NCBI GenBank assembly: GCA_000155695.1
Contig: DS990592.1
Span: forward strand, 4,105,820-4,169,819
Origin: Verrucomicrobiia bacterium DG1235
Lineage (GTDB): Bacteria; Verrucomicrobiota; Verrucomicrobiia; Opitutales; Opitutaceae
DNA: 64,000 nt
Direction of reading: 5' to 3'
Below the pieces are notes generated by a model, which saw only the letters and a list, made by a program, of their open reading frames with translations, did no database searches and was not told the origin of the DNA. The position numbers and the translations under genes are program-made. Position 1 is the stretch's first letter, and every line of letters begins with the position of its first letter. Below are positions 43,801-51,531 of this stretch, piece after piece.

Positions 43801-44073
43801 TTGCTTTGGGAAACTGGAAATTCGAAAGCAAAGGGGCTTATCGCTGATTCGCTGAAGAAGTCGGGCGCGAGGTCGGTGGTAATCGGAGATATGGTAACAG
43901 GTTTAGGGTTTGAGGAATCGGATGTAATCGTTCGCTACTACGAATCTGGTCTGATTGCGTCAGACGAGTTTTGGACTGCCATCAAAGGGAGAGGCGTTCC
44001 TCTTTTAGAGATCGATTCGTCGGGAAGAGTTAGTGAGGTCGTTAAGGATTGTATCAGCGAAGAGCTGTCTTAG
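40807..44073 (+). CDS. Bifunctional glycosyltransferase (GT4 then GT2) with C-terminal extension
   Basis: 1088 residues from the ATG at 40807, which overlaps the upstream stop by 8 bases. Order: N-terminal 215-residue unrecognised region, GT4/GT-B part with SLLLDLSYVGKAYNG, EKVIRHGVN and YPSVYEGFGLPVLHAMRLGK (donor-site E), GT2/GT-A part with ASIILTSYNYEEFVTEAIQS, VVDDGSSDGS and FLDSDDLWHEE, then about 250 residues with no named family (VLILRTAVAQHVLRAISELI and later ESDVIVRYYESG). It would add two sugars in glycan chain assembly. The stop overlaps that of the convergent gene on the opposite strand by 4 bases. Confidence 0.85.
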   Translation: MSEEGKLRFALLEQSRPWTASYVAELRENFDGVYALHQKDADRRGARDDLGLEGKAWDDLIGSGLLCGGFDLYVFRDTMAVRLIQDLDTPLRRGTSVVVSVADAGAKSTSFVGPYVESELTIFHKEALATCSKSSLVKLSDEDFANQLAGILDRRGFSTCLVFLAQETLKEKDVGEWLNMNWELKLPENIWLLRNAIRSLGRSRAISPKEGGSLLLDLSYVGKAYNGCIEYGLRLYDELRNPSLREKFGRFQVLGDRENLAFHGVSLEDLEPLSSKDVFDICLRPYQFESTRDWIRIASKARRIVFTQHDVIGCRCTYIYSPKTRFAQASTLRASDGVIYISDYSRKDIEDLFSLQSKSVREKVIRHGVNLRCEESRRHTVSDSRTVLVVGNEKYDHKMLSETIDVLRSSRISGIEFIVLGQVSDQSGVRCIGNKLSHRELEELFESVSAFIYPSVYEGFGLPVLHAMRLGKPILVYDNEVNREIVNKIGGRGLVFFEGFEGLSDGVKNLVEKIDIATENKESLRTWSEVAQDTLEFVDSVCSTTHHDVELRDALVDSLLLGMPSISSSAESSTEKRRPQASIILTSYNYEEFVTEAIQSVAKQSFQDFELIVVDDGSSDGSVEKIRESLIDFPRHHELIVQKNAGQASAFNQAIGFCRGEYVFFLDSDDLWHEEKLERMVAFMRSNPEGGVYQHSMDRGSVGVPVSLVTGDVASRWKDLGRINVAFQRGMISPFMPTSGLSFRKEVLDRIFPLPQELITCPDGFLTRTASCFGPLLSLPKVLGRWREHGENAGLDNRFGSERFWVPVLMPAINRFYRENGIGIELYHDPEDMFVGDENEQGKYESALRASISSLGLQDGDRVLILRTAVAQHVLRAISELILQYKELKVDLLAQVGFELPEELRDIVTVMHMKPGSICIESIATDVQHQLARGGYRLAIVPTSNSDGGGYENVFDMLPAICEAPTWRLGIDGRTSLFGLSSQSLVQKLVKWVDERRVLLWETGNSKAKGLIADSLKKSGARSVVIGDMVTGLGFEESDVIVRYYESGLIASDEFWTAIKGRGVPLLEIDSSGRVSEVVKDCISEELS

Positions 44074-45230
44074 TAATCGTTTCGACTGGGCTGGAGTCGA
44101 ATAGGATGGGGCGTAATGTGCTTTACGTTATTTTGGTTTAAGCGGGCGTCTAGGTAGTTTGGGAATAGAACGAGAGCTTTAGCGAAGAGCTTTTTGGCGT
44201 GGGCGTGGTCGCCGATTCTGGAGTGGGCGACGCCTAGGTTGTTGAGTACGTCGGGGGAGCGACAAAATTCGAGGCATTTCTCTAGATTAGAAATGGCTTG
44301 GTTTGGCTGGTCTTGGAGGAGGTAAAGGGTTCCGAGGGTGAAGGCGTGGCGCCAGCCTTCGGGGAGAGGGTAGGGGCCGGTGGGCTCGAGGATCTCTTGG
44401 GGATCGGATCCTTGGGGAAAGGCTTGGCGGAGGTAGTTGAGGGCGGCTTGGTAGTCTTCGCGGAAGGTGGCCATGGAGACGAGACCCCAGGCGGTGACGC
44501 GGTCTGAGAAACCGGCTTTTTGGTGGAGGGATTGGACGAAGGCGTAGTCGTGCTTCTGAAGGGCGCGGGCGACCATTTTCTTTTGGCGGGCGATGTTGCG
44601 GGAGTCGCTGCCGGGGTAGGCGTACATGCGGTATCCGATTTCTTGGCACACGCCCATTCGGGCGCCTGCGGCGATGAGGCGGAAGACGAAGTCGCTGTCG
44701 TCTCCGCCGAATTGCTGTGGATCGTAGCGTATTTTTCGAGCGAATTCGACGTCGAAGGCGATGTGACCGATGCCGGGCAGGTAGTTGCGTTCGAAGAGGC
44801 GGACTTTGTCTCGGTCGGATTGGATGAAGCTGGGGATGGGGAGGTCGCGCAGCTTTCGGTTGGTCTTGCCGTCGTAGAGTTCTTGGGCGTCGGAGATGAA
44901 ATCGATCGCTTCGTTTTGGAGGCGATCGTAGAGGCGTTTGACGCGGCCGGGGAGGTAGCAGTCGTCGGCGTCGCACCAGATGGCGTAGCGGGTTTGGACG
45001 GCTGCGAGGCCGGCGTTGCGGGCGTGGGGAACGTTTATGTGTTCGGCGGGGGAGACGACTTTGAGGAGCTTTCCGGCTATGGCCTGAGCGCGGATGACGG
45101 TGTCGTCGGTGGAGAAGTCGTCGATGAGGATGATTTGGGCGGCGTCCTGGTCCACGAGGGAGTAAACGCAGCGCTCGATGGTGGCGGCGGCGTCGCGGGC
45201 TGGGATGAGTATGGTGATGTCTAGCGCCAT
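44070..45230 (-). CDS. GT2 family glycosyltransferase with TPR-like C-terminus
   Basis: 386 residues. The N-terminal GT-A domain starts ALDITILIPARDAAATIERC, with LIDDFSTDDT and WCDADDCYLPGR (metal-binding DxD-type), and FGGDDSDFVFRL. The last 110 residues carry at least two TPR-like hairpins (TLGTLYLLQDQPNQAISNLE, LNNLGVAHSRIGDHAHAKKL). The TPRs may hold an acceptor or partner. It overlaps the UDP-galactopyranose mutase gene by 10 bases, so they are cotranslated. Acceptor and donor are not determined. Confidence 0.85.
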   Translation of the reverse strand: MALDITILIPARDAAATIERCVYSLVDQDAAQIILIDDFSTDDTVIRAQAIAGKLLKVVSPAEHINVPHARNAGLAAVQTRYAIWCDADDCYLPGRVKRLYDRLQNEAIDFISDAQELYDGKTNRKLRDLPIPSFIQSDRDKVRLFERNYLPGIGHIAFDVEFARKIRYDPQQFGGDDSDFVFRLIAAGARMGVCQEIGYRMYAYPGSDSRNIARQKKMVARALQKHDYAFVQSLHQKAGFSDRVTAWGLVSMATFREDYQAALNYLRQAFPQGSDPQEILEPTGPYPLPEGWRHAFTLGTLYLLQDQPNQAISNLEKCLEFCRSPDVLNNLGVAHSRIGDHAHAKKLFAKALVLFPNYLDARLNQNNVKHITPHPIRLQPSRNDY

Positions 45231-46336
45231 GAATCGATGAGGTCGCTGGCGGTTTTGAGGGCGGCTCCGATGACTTGGTGCATGTCGTAGTAGCGGTAGC
45301 TGCCGAGTCGACCGCCGAAGGTGACTTTTCCTTCAAGCTCGTTAGCGGCGGCGGAGTATTTGGCGTAGAGGGCTTGGTTTTCGTCGGTGTTGACTGGATA
45401 CACTTCTAGTCCTCCGGGTTTCCAGTCGATGGGGTATTCTTTGGTGAGGAGAGTTTGGTCGCGGGTGTAGTTGAGATCGAAGTGTTTGTGTTCGTAGGTG
45501 CGGGTGTAGGGGATGTCGGCGCTGGTGTGGTTGACGACGGCGCAGCCTTGGGCGTCGGGGGTGTCGAGCAGCTCGGTATCCCAGCGGAGGGAACGGTATT
45601 CGAGAGCGCCGAACTGGCGCTTGAAGTAGGCGTCGATGGGGCCGGTGAAAATAACGTGGTCGTATTTTCTGAGCCAGGCTTCCTGGTCTGCGAAGAAGTC
45701 GGTTTGGAGCTCGACGGGGATGCCGTCGAGGAGCTTTTGGAAGATGGCGGTGTAGCCGCCGATGGGGATGCCTTGGTAGCGGTCGGCGAAGTAGTTGTCG
45801 TCGAAGTTGAATCGGATGAGGACGCGTCGGGCGATGGCGGCGGGGAGTTCCTTGGGGTCGCGGTTCCATTGTTTGCGCGAGTAGCCGTAGAAGAAGGTTT
45901 CGTAGATGGAGCGTCCGAAGGTGGCGAGGCAGTACTCTTCCATATTCTTCGGATTGGCGTTGGGGATGCAGTCTTCGGCGATTCGGGCTTTGGCTTCTTG
46001 TGGGGTGCGTACGCCGAAGAGCTGGTGGAGAGTGAGCAGGTTGATGGGGAAGGAGTAGAGGCGATCGCCGTGGGCAGCTTTGACTCGGTTGACGTAGTTG
46101 TTGAAGGCGGCGTACTGGTTGATGTAGCTCCAGATTTTTTCGGAGTTGGTATGGAAGATATGGGCGCCGTAGACGTGTTGGTGGCTGTCTGCTTCTGGGC
46201 TGTAGCGTGTGTAGCAGTTTCCGCCGATGTGGTCGCGCTTTTCGATGACCTGGCATTGGTGGCCGGCGTTGGTGAGCTCTCTGGCGGAAACGGCTCCGAA
46301 GAAGCCTGAGCCGATTATGAGGACGCGTTTAGACAT
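45221..46336 (-). CDS. glf: UDP-galactopyranose mutase, copy 2
   Basis: 371 residues. Same motifs as copy 1: VLIIGSGFFGAVSARELTN, KRDHIGGNCYTRY, GAHIFHTNSEKIW and YTRTYEHKHF. By eye about half of residues agree with copy 1, but DNA composition and codon use differ (this copy is more G+C-rich). Both are likely active. It overlaps its neighbours on both sides (10 and 22 bases), forming a compact minus-strand set with two GT2 genes, one of which may use UDP-galactofuranose. Confidence 0.93.
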   Translation of the reverse strand: MSKRVLIIGSGFFGAVSARELTNAGHQCQVIEKRDHIGGNCYTRYSPEADSHQHVYGAHIFHTNSEKIWSYINQYAAFNNYVNRVKAAHGDRLYSFPINLLTLHQLFGVRTPQEAKARIAEDCIPNANPKNMEEYCLATFGRSIYETFFYGYSRKQWNRDPKELPAAIARRVLIRFNFDDNYFADRYQGIPIGGYTAIFQKLLDGIPVELQTDFFADQEAWLRKYDHVIFTGPIDAYFKRQFGALEYRSLRWDTELLDTPDAQGCAVVNHTSADIPYTRTYEHKHFDLNYTRDQTLLTKEYPIDWKPGGLEVYPVNTDENQALYAKYSAAANELEGKVTFGGRLGSYRYYDMHQVIGAALKTASDLIDSWR

Positions 46337-47460
46337 TTTTGGAAGAGTGGGGCGAGTTCTTGCTTTGTTCGTTGGAGGGCGAGCTGGTATTTTGGGAACA
46401 GGGCTCTGCTGGTTTTTGCCTGTATCCGTTTTCCGAATATGTCTTGCCGAATTGTGTCCTCAGGTCTGTCGACGGGGTCGAAGATATGGTCAACGAGGAT
46501 TGGTTCGACGTTTTTCCCGTTGAGTTGCAAGTAGGGGCTGGGCGGATCCAGCTCGAGGTTGAGCGTGGCGAAGTCTTTTTGGCCGAAGCGGCCCTGGAGG
46601 GCGTCGAGAGTGGCTTGTCTGATGGTTTCTGCGGAATTTGGCTGAGTAAGGGTTTCGGACGTGGCGATGGCGCGGGTGGCGGTTTCTAGGAGATATTGGC
46701 CGGATTGTTGCGAGTGTTTGCCATGTGTTAGGAAAAAATGGATACGGTTCCGCCAATAGTAATAGGTGGGGAAGTGGCTTGTCTTTGTTTTGCCTCCGCC
46801 TTTGTGGATGGCTTCGGCTTGGTTTGCGACGGCGACGCGGTAGCCTGATTGGGTGGCTTTGTGGCACCATTCGATGTCGTCGAAGTAGATGAAGAGATTG
46901 GGGTTGAAGTGGCCGATGGTATTGAAAACTTGGTGACGTGCCATGAGGGCGCAGGCGGGGACGTAGTCGACGTATTCGAGGTTGGGGAGCGCGGGCGCGC
47001 TTGTCAGGTCTTGGTCGCGGCGGTTGAGCTGAAAGGAGGCGTTTTCCCAATCGATGAAGGCTCCGCACTCTTGGATGACGTTTGAGCGGTCGGCGTGCAT
47101 GATGCGTGCTCCGCAGACGCCGATGTCTGGGGTGGAGTCGAGGGCCTTGGCGAGGTATTGCAGGGCGTCGCTTTGCAGGAAGCAGTCGCTATCGACTAGG
47201 GTGATGAGGTCGGCTCCACGCGAGAGGAGAGCTTGGGATAGCTCGGAGAAGCCGCCGGCTCCGCCCGTGTTCTTGCGTTTTGTAAGAAGGGAGATGCGGT
47301 CGCCGAACTGGTTTTCTAGGCGCGAGACGGAATCGTCGGTTGAGGCGTTGTCGAGTACGACGAGGGCGTCTGGGGGCAGACTTTGGTCGAGGGCGGCCTG
47401 CACGGCTTGGCAGGCGTCGTTTGCGCGATTGTAGTTACAGATTCCGAGTCCTAGTTTCAT
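46315..47460 (-). CDS. GT2 glycosyltransferase, candidate galactofuranosyltransferase
   Basis: 381 residues. The GT-A motifs are LGLGICNYNRANDACQAVQA, VVLDNASTDDS, NTGGAGGF (64-71), LVDSDCF (90-92 DSD) and YFDDIEWCHKATQSGYRVAV. The NTGGAGGF loop and DDxEW catalytic segment resemble GlfT-type and rhamnosyl transferases. Genetic linkage to UDP-galactopyranose mutase supports a galactofuranose donor, but this is inference. It overlaps the mutase gene by 22 bases and lies six bases after the DUF115 gene. Confidence 0.8.
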   Translation of the reverse strand: MKLGLGICNYNRANDACQAVQAALDQSLPPDALVVLDNASTDDSVSRLENQFGDRISLLTKRKNTGGAGGFSELSQALLSRGADLITLVDSDCFLQSDALQYLAKALDSTPDIGVCGARIMHADRSNVIQECGAFIDWENASFQLNRRDQDLTSAPALPNLEYVDYVPACALMARHQVFNTIGHFNPNLFIYFDDIEWCHKATQSGYRVAVANQAEAIHKGGGKTKTSHFPTYYYWRNRIHFFLTHGKHSQQSGQYLLETATRAIATSETLTQPNSAETIRQATLDALQGRFGQKDFATLNLELDPPSPYLQLNGKNVEPILVDHIFDPVDRPEDTIRQDIFGKRIQAKTSRALFPKYQLALQRTKQELAPLFQKCLNASS

Positions 47461-47466
47461 GGGTGA

Positions 47467-48447
47467 TTAGAAAAGGGAATCGAAGTCGACTCGCGGGAAC
47501 GTTTCGAGCTGGGTGGAGCGGCTAGCATTTAGGATGCGGGATCCTTTGGAAAGGGCAACTTGGTTGGCGAGTTTGTAGGCTTGTTCGGATTGTTGGAGGT
47601 AGGGGCGATTCCATGATTCGCCGGTTTTGCGGTAGTCGGGGTGGAAGTGGTTGCGTTCGTTTTCGTTGGTGAGGATCTGGCTGTCGCTTTCCGCGGGGAG
47701 GGTGAAACTGAAATCGAGTCCGATGGTGATGATGGGGTCGCAGCCCATCCAGGTGGCGAGTTGGATGGCGGAATAGGTACAGGTGTAGCCGGAATGGAGC
47801 AGTAGTGGCTCTGTGGAGAAGCGCGGGGTGAAACGTTCCGGGGCTTGAACGTCGAAGTGGAAGAGGGTGGTTTGGTCGTCGGCCGGGCCGAGAATAGGAA
47901 GCAGGTAGTCGGGGAAGAATTTTGGGAAACCGGAGAGGGCGCGGATTTTCTCTTGGTTGTTTTTGGCGACGAGGTCGTCTTCGACGAGGTAGTAGCTAGG
48001 CCGGTAGGGGGAGCGTGGGAAGGCGAGGTAGATTTTGTTGAAGGCGAAGGAAAGGTCGCGGTGGCGATGAATGGTTTCGAGATCCTCGATTCGGAGGCTG
48101 GGGCCGTTGCCTACGATGAAGATGCGCTTGCCTGACTGGGAGTTTTTTAGGCTGTTCCAGCTTTGGCGATTGGAGGGGTGGGTGAGTTCTGAGCTGATGG
48201 CATCGGCGGGGAATCCTAATTCCAGCAGTTGTAGGAATATGGGGTAGGTGGCGGTTGACGAGATGACGATTTTGTCGGGAGAGAGGTTTGCGATTTCTTG
48301 GGGAGAGATAATCGGGAGGCCTTGGAGTCGCTTGCCCCACTTGGCCGAGTCATTGTCCGCCACAGCCAGAATTTCGTCCTGTTGGAGAACTTTTTCTATG
48401 ATGGGAGGAGCGGCGAGTCCCGCGCCGAAGAGTACGATGCGAGTCAT
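47467..48447 (-). CDS. PglD-like Rossmann plus DUF115-like protein
   Basis: 326 residues from the ATG at 48447; a longer upstream reading was discarded. The N-terminal ~95 residues are a Rossmann-like region (MTRIVLFGAGLAAPPIIEKV, later ADNDSAKWGKRLQG), as in PglD-type N-terminal domains. Residues ~125-326 match DUF115: KRIFIVGNGPSL, SFAFNKIYLAF, and a later MGCDPIITIGLDFSF. Function is unknown; a nonulosonate- or sugar-transfer role is possible through the distant link to Maf proteins. It starts the minus-strand set with the GT2 and mutase genes. Confidence 0.65.
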   Translation of the reverse strand: MTRIVLFGAGLAAPPIIEKVLQQDEILAVADNDSAKWGKRLQGLPIISPQEIANLSPDKIVISSTATYPIFLQLLELGFPADAISSELTHPSNRQSWNSLKNSQSGKRIFIVGNGPSLRIEDLETIHRHRDLSFAFNKIYLAFPRSPYRPSYYLVEDDLVAKNNQEKIRALSGFPKFFPDYLLPILGPADDQTTLFHFDVQAPERFTPRFSTEPLLLHSGYTCTYSAIQLATWMGCDPIITIGLDFSFTLPAESDSQILTNENERNHFHPDYRKTGESWNRPYLQQSEQAYKLANQVALSKGSRILNASRSTQLETFPRVDFDSLF

Positions 48448-48798
48448 GCAGGTTTGAATCGGTGATACATACGAGGCTTGCCAACAGAGAGATATGTTTG
48501 GGGATAATATCAATCCCGATTTGTAAAAAAGCTCGGCGTCGAAGGAGGCGTTTCGGTTGAAAATTGGGGGATTTCAGCCCGGATGCTGGCGTAAGAGAAA
48601 GGTGGGTATTAATTGCCTCGTTGGCATGACTTGTTTGAGGTCAAATATGTAAAGTGCTGGATATTAGTGCTATGCGTAGACACTTGTCTATTTGGCCTAG
48701 CTTCTGCTTGGTAGAGGGGTCGTTTTGCAAAACCGTGTTATTCAGTTTGTTTTTGATGGTTTCTGGGCAGATCTTGCCGGGGGCCGTTTTTCTTAACC
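48448..48798. other. Divergent intergenic region
   Basis: About 350 bases between the minus-strand DUF115 gene and the plus-strand cytidylyltransferase. Likely promoters both ways, but no clear pair is seen. A plus-strand frame from 48654 runs into the next gene in the wrong phase and is treated as a shadow. Confidence 0.5.
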
Positions 48799-49374
48799 AT
48801 GCATGTTGTTGGATCTATAATCGCTCGTTTGGGCAGCAAGAGGCTGGCCTACAAGAATCTTTTGCCGTTTGCGGGGAAGCCGCTGGTGGGGCTGGGCGTG
48901 GAGATCTTGCGGCGGGCGCGTATGGTGGACGAGATCGTGGTATCGACCGAGAGCGAGCTGATCGCTCGGGTGGCTTTGGACTTTGGGGCGAGGGTTTTGC
49001 GTCGTCCGGTGGAGTTGGCGGGGGACGATGTGCCTTCGATTCCGGTTTTTCAGCATATCGTGGAGAATCATCCGTGCGATGTGCATGTGAATTTCAATAT
49101 CAACTTCCCGATGTGCGATCCGGCGGTGATCGATCGGGCCGTGGAGTTGGCGACGCGCGATGGGGAGGCTTTGTCGAAGCCGTATGCGGCGTGGGCGCAG
49201 TCGGTGGAGCGCTTGGCGAACTACGAGGATCCTTACGGGATTCCCTCGGCGATGCGGAGCGTTTTTCAGGATGAAAGGGCGGGTCCCTTGGACATTCACA
49301 CGGAGGCGGATTTGCTCGCGACTTATCGAGCTGCTCAAGGGCTTAAGCCTGAGGGACTTCCGGAGGAGTTTTGA
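48799..49374 (+). CDS. CMP-sugar-type cytidylyltransferase, copy 2
   Basis: 191 residues. MHVVGSIIARLGSKRLAYKN is the nucleotide-binding loop of the NeuA/KdsB family, followed by AGKPLVGLGVEIL and the acidic VNFNINFPMCDPAVID. It is about 30 residues shorter than copy 1 at 36437-37102. Its donor sugar is unknown. It sits across a divergent promoter region from the second glycan module, and it ends with GGAGG bases that could serve the next frame. Confidence 0.8.
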   Translation: MHVVGSIIARLGSKRLAYKNLLPFAGKPLVGLGVEILRRARMVDEIVVSTESELIARVALDFGARVLRRPVELAGDDVPSIPVFQHIVENHPCDVHVNFNINFPMCDPAVIDRAVELATRDGEALSKPYAAWAQSVERLANYEDPYGIPSAMRSVFQDERAGPLDIHTEADLLATYRAAQGLKPEGLPEEF

Positions 49375-49488
49375 ATGAGCGTTACTACTCAAGAAAGAGG
49401 CGAAAACTACCGATATAGTACGAGGGGAGCGGGTCTTCCCGAAAGCTTTCAACCAGCTGGCCAAGATGACACGGAACACAACAGTTAA
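49375..49488 (+). CDS. Candidate 37-aa frame coupled to the cytidylyltransferase
   Basis: The ATG directly follows the TGA of the cytidylyltransferase and is preceded by GGAGGAG, a strong ribosome site, although that site codes for the last residues of the upstream protein. The peptide (MSVTTQERGENYRYSTRGAG, then LPESFQPAGQDDTEHNS) is polar and overlaps the next gene's start in another frame. It could be a small protein or a coincidence. Confidence 0.3.
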   Translation: MSVTTQERGENYRYSTRGAGLPESFQPAGQDDTEHNS

Positions 49489-50263
49489 ATCTTCATTTTT
49501 GATCTCATTCGCTCTGCTTTTCGGGGGCGAATTGTGGGCGGCATCGATGCAGCACGGTCATGTTCGGGCGCGGACGCGAGCTTGGACGATGGAGGAGCGT
49601 GAGGCTTCTCGCTTGGCGGAGGCGGGCTATTCGGCCGAGGAAATGCCTTCTGTGGATGGCGAGCTGACAGACGATGCGTTTGTGACGACGGAGATCGATG
49701 CGTTTCATGTGAATGATGGAGAGGCGAGCAAGCGCGGGCTTGGAATTGGCGAGCGTTTTCGCAACACGGTTAAGAAGGGAGCGGGCTTGATTCTGATAGG
49801 TGGAGGCCGACGCGGGCCGAGCTTGCGTGACGGTTATCTTGCGGTGGACGTCCCGCCGTCATTGAGGTTTTCGGATGTTGATCCGGTAAATTCGCGTCCT
49901 CCTTCGCCGGCTTTGCCCGAATTCAATTTCGTTTCCAACGAGTACGTTCCCTACTTGATCGAGGATGCCCTGCCGGAGGACGCGATGAACGATGCGTCGC
50001 TTTTGTCTGAGATCGTGATCGAGCTTGAGCCGCATGAGATCGTGTCGGGAGTGATCGATACGCGTCGCACCGTGCAGGAGGAGTTGGTAGAGCATTTCGA
50101 CTTGGAGGAGCAGCGTAATACGGTTCTTCGACCGGAGGAGGTTCTGATCTTTTTCGAGACGGATTCCAACTTGTCAGGATCTGGCGCGATGGTGCCGTTT
50201 TCGCCGGCGACTCCGACGACTAACACGACGATCAAGAGTTCGGCGACTTTGAAGAAGGAATAG
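49466..50263 (+). CDS. Hypothetical exported protein
   Basis: 265 residues with an N-terminal signal peptide (about 1-26, ending ELWAAS). The mature part is acidic and Pro-rich with no recognised domain; it contains RGLGIGERFRNTVKKGAGLI in the middle and an acidic FFETDSNLSGSG near the end. It overlaps the next gene's possible GTG start by one base and is 2 bases from its ATG. With the TPR gene it may form an envelope pair; function unknown. Confidence 0.65.
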   Translation: MTRNTTVKSSFLISFALLFGGELWAASMQHGHVRARTRAWTMEEREASRLAEAGYSAEEMPSVDGELTDDAFVTTEIDAFHVNDGEASKRGLGIGERFRNTVKKGAGLILIGGGRRGPSLRDGYLAVDVPPSLRFSDVDPVNSRPPSPALPEFNFVSNEYVPYLIEDALPEDAMNDASLLSEIVIELEPHEIVSGVIDTRRTVQEELVEHFDLEEQRNTVLRPEEVLIFFETDSNLSGSGAMVPFSPATPTTNTTIKSSATLKKE

Positions 50264-50265
50264 TG

Positions 50266-51507
50266 ATGAAGACTTTTTTTATTAAAACTGCCGTACTGGC
50301 GTCCTTGCTTCTTGTGTCAGCTAGGGCGGCTTCGCCTGCTCCCGCTCCTGGAGCGATGGAAGACGAACACTTAGAGAAGGCTTACGACCCGAATCGAATC
50401 GTGATCGTCGAGCCGAAGAAGACGCTGGATCCGGAGTTGGCTTCCGAGCAAGTCATGCAGTACTACGAGGCTGCGATCACGGAATGGAAGGGGGGCGACG
50501 TAGAGTTTGCGGAGCGTTATTTTTCTGCTGCATTGGGTGTGCCGACTGAAGTACCGGAGAAGGAGATGGTGCTATCGAAGATGGGCGAGCTCTATAACAA
50601 GTCGGGCATGTTTCCGAAAGCTGCAGCGATCTACGAGCGTCTTGCAACGGAGTTTCCGGACAGTCGCCGGCTTCCGGAGGTGTACATGGCGATTGGCAAC
50701 ATCTACCGGAAGATGGGAGCTCAGGAACTGGCGATCTCTCGTTACTACATGGTATTGAATTCCTCGTTGAATGTTTCTTTCGATCAGCTCGAGAAGTATC
50801 GCCAGCTTTCACTAGACGCGAAGTTGGCGATCGCGGAAACGCACAAGGAGCGGGAGGAGTATCAGGAGTCGTATCGGCTTTATCAGGCTTTGTTCCGACT
50901 TGAGTTGCGTCCGGTGGAGCGTTTGCGGGTGCACTACCGCATGTGCTATCTTTTGTATGAGCTTGCCAACTACCAGCAGGCGGTTTCGCAGCTAAAGCTG
51001 TTTCTCGACGAGTATCCAGAGAGTCCGCACAATCCGGAGCTTCGTTATTTGCTGGCTAAGTCTTACGAGCGTCTGAATCGCAAGCCGGAAGCTTTGCGTG
51101 AGGTGGTTCACATTCTCCAGGATCAGACAAATCCGAAAGTTGGATACGTGGAGGATGTTGACTACTGGAAGCGTCGGACGGGCAATGAACTCGCTAACGA
51201 ATTTTATGAGAATGGCGACTTCCGCAGCGCCTTGACTATCTATCAGGCGCTTGCTCGCTACAGTCCGAATCCGGCGTGGCGTTGGCCGGCGATCCATCAG
51301 ATAGGTTTGTGTTTCGAGCGTCTTGGTTTGCCGGAGAAGGCGAAGCTCGCCTATGACGAGATTCTCGATCCGGAGTCCGGGCAGGTGGCGGATGCGGATT
51401 TGGGCGAAAACCTCAAGTCTCTGCGACAGATGGCGCAATGGAGGCTTGAACACTTGAATTGGGAAGATGATCTTATCGCTCGCTTGCAGCTTTTGAAGGC
51501 GCAGTAG
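50266..51507 (+). CDS. Exported TPR-repeat protein
   Basis: 413 residues from the ATG at 50266 (a GTG at 50263 is an alternative). Signal peptide about 1-22. At least five TPR-like repeats follow (YYEAAITEWKGGDVEFAERY, MGELYNKSGMFPKAAAIYER, LYQALFRLELRPVERLR, and others), giving an alpha-solenoid for protein contacts, probably in the periplasm. It resembles YbgF/BamD-like envelope TPR proteins only in general layout. It is cotranscribed with the preceding exported protein and probably with the FlgN-like gene. Confidence 0.8.
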   Translation: MKTFFIKTAVLASLLLVSARAASPAPAPGAMEDEHLEKAYDPNRIVIVEPKKTLDPELASEQVMQYYEAAITEWKGGDVEFAERYFSAALGVPTEVPEKEMVLSKMGELYNKSGMFPKAAAIYERLATEFPDSRRLPEVYMAIGNIYRKMGAQELAISRYYMVLNSSLNVSFDQLEKYRQLSLDAKLAIAETHKEREEYQESYRLYQALFRLELRPVERLRVHYRMCYLLYELANYQQAVSQLKLFLDEYPESPHNPELRYLLAKSYERLNRKPEALREVVHILQDQTNPKVGYVEDVDYWKRRTGNELANEFYENGDFRSALTIYQALARYSPNPAWRWPAIHQIGLCFERLGLPEKAKLAYDEILDPESGQVADADLGENLKSLRQMAQWRLEHLNWEDDLIARLQLLKAQ

Positions 51508-51531
51508 ATTTAGAGAGAACGATTCAGGATT

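Noticed and set aside
48625-48645. TGGCATGACTTGTT as a sigma-54 promoter
   Set aside because: The spacing and the -12 element do not match the TGGCAC-N5-TTGC pattern.
48654-49274. 206-codon plus-strand frame covering the start of the second cytidylyltransferase
   Set aside because: Its last two thirds read the cytidylyltransferase in the wrong frame; the first third has no conserved character.
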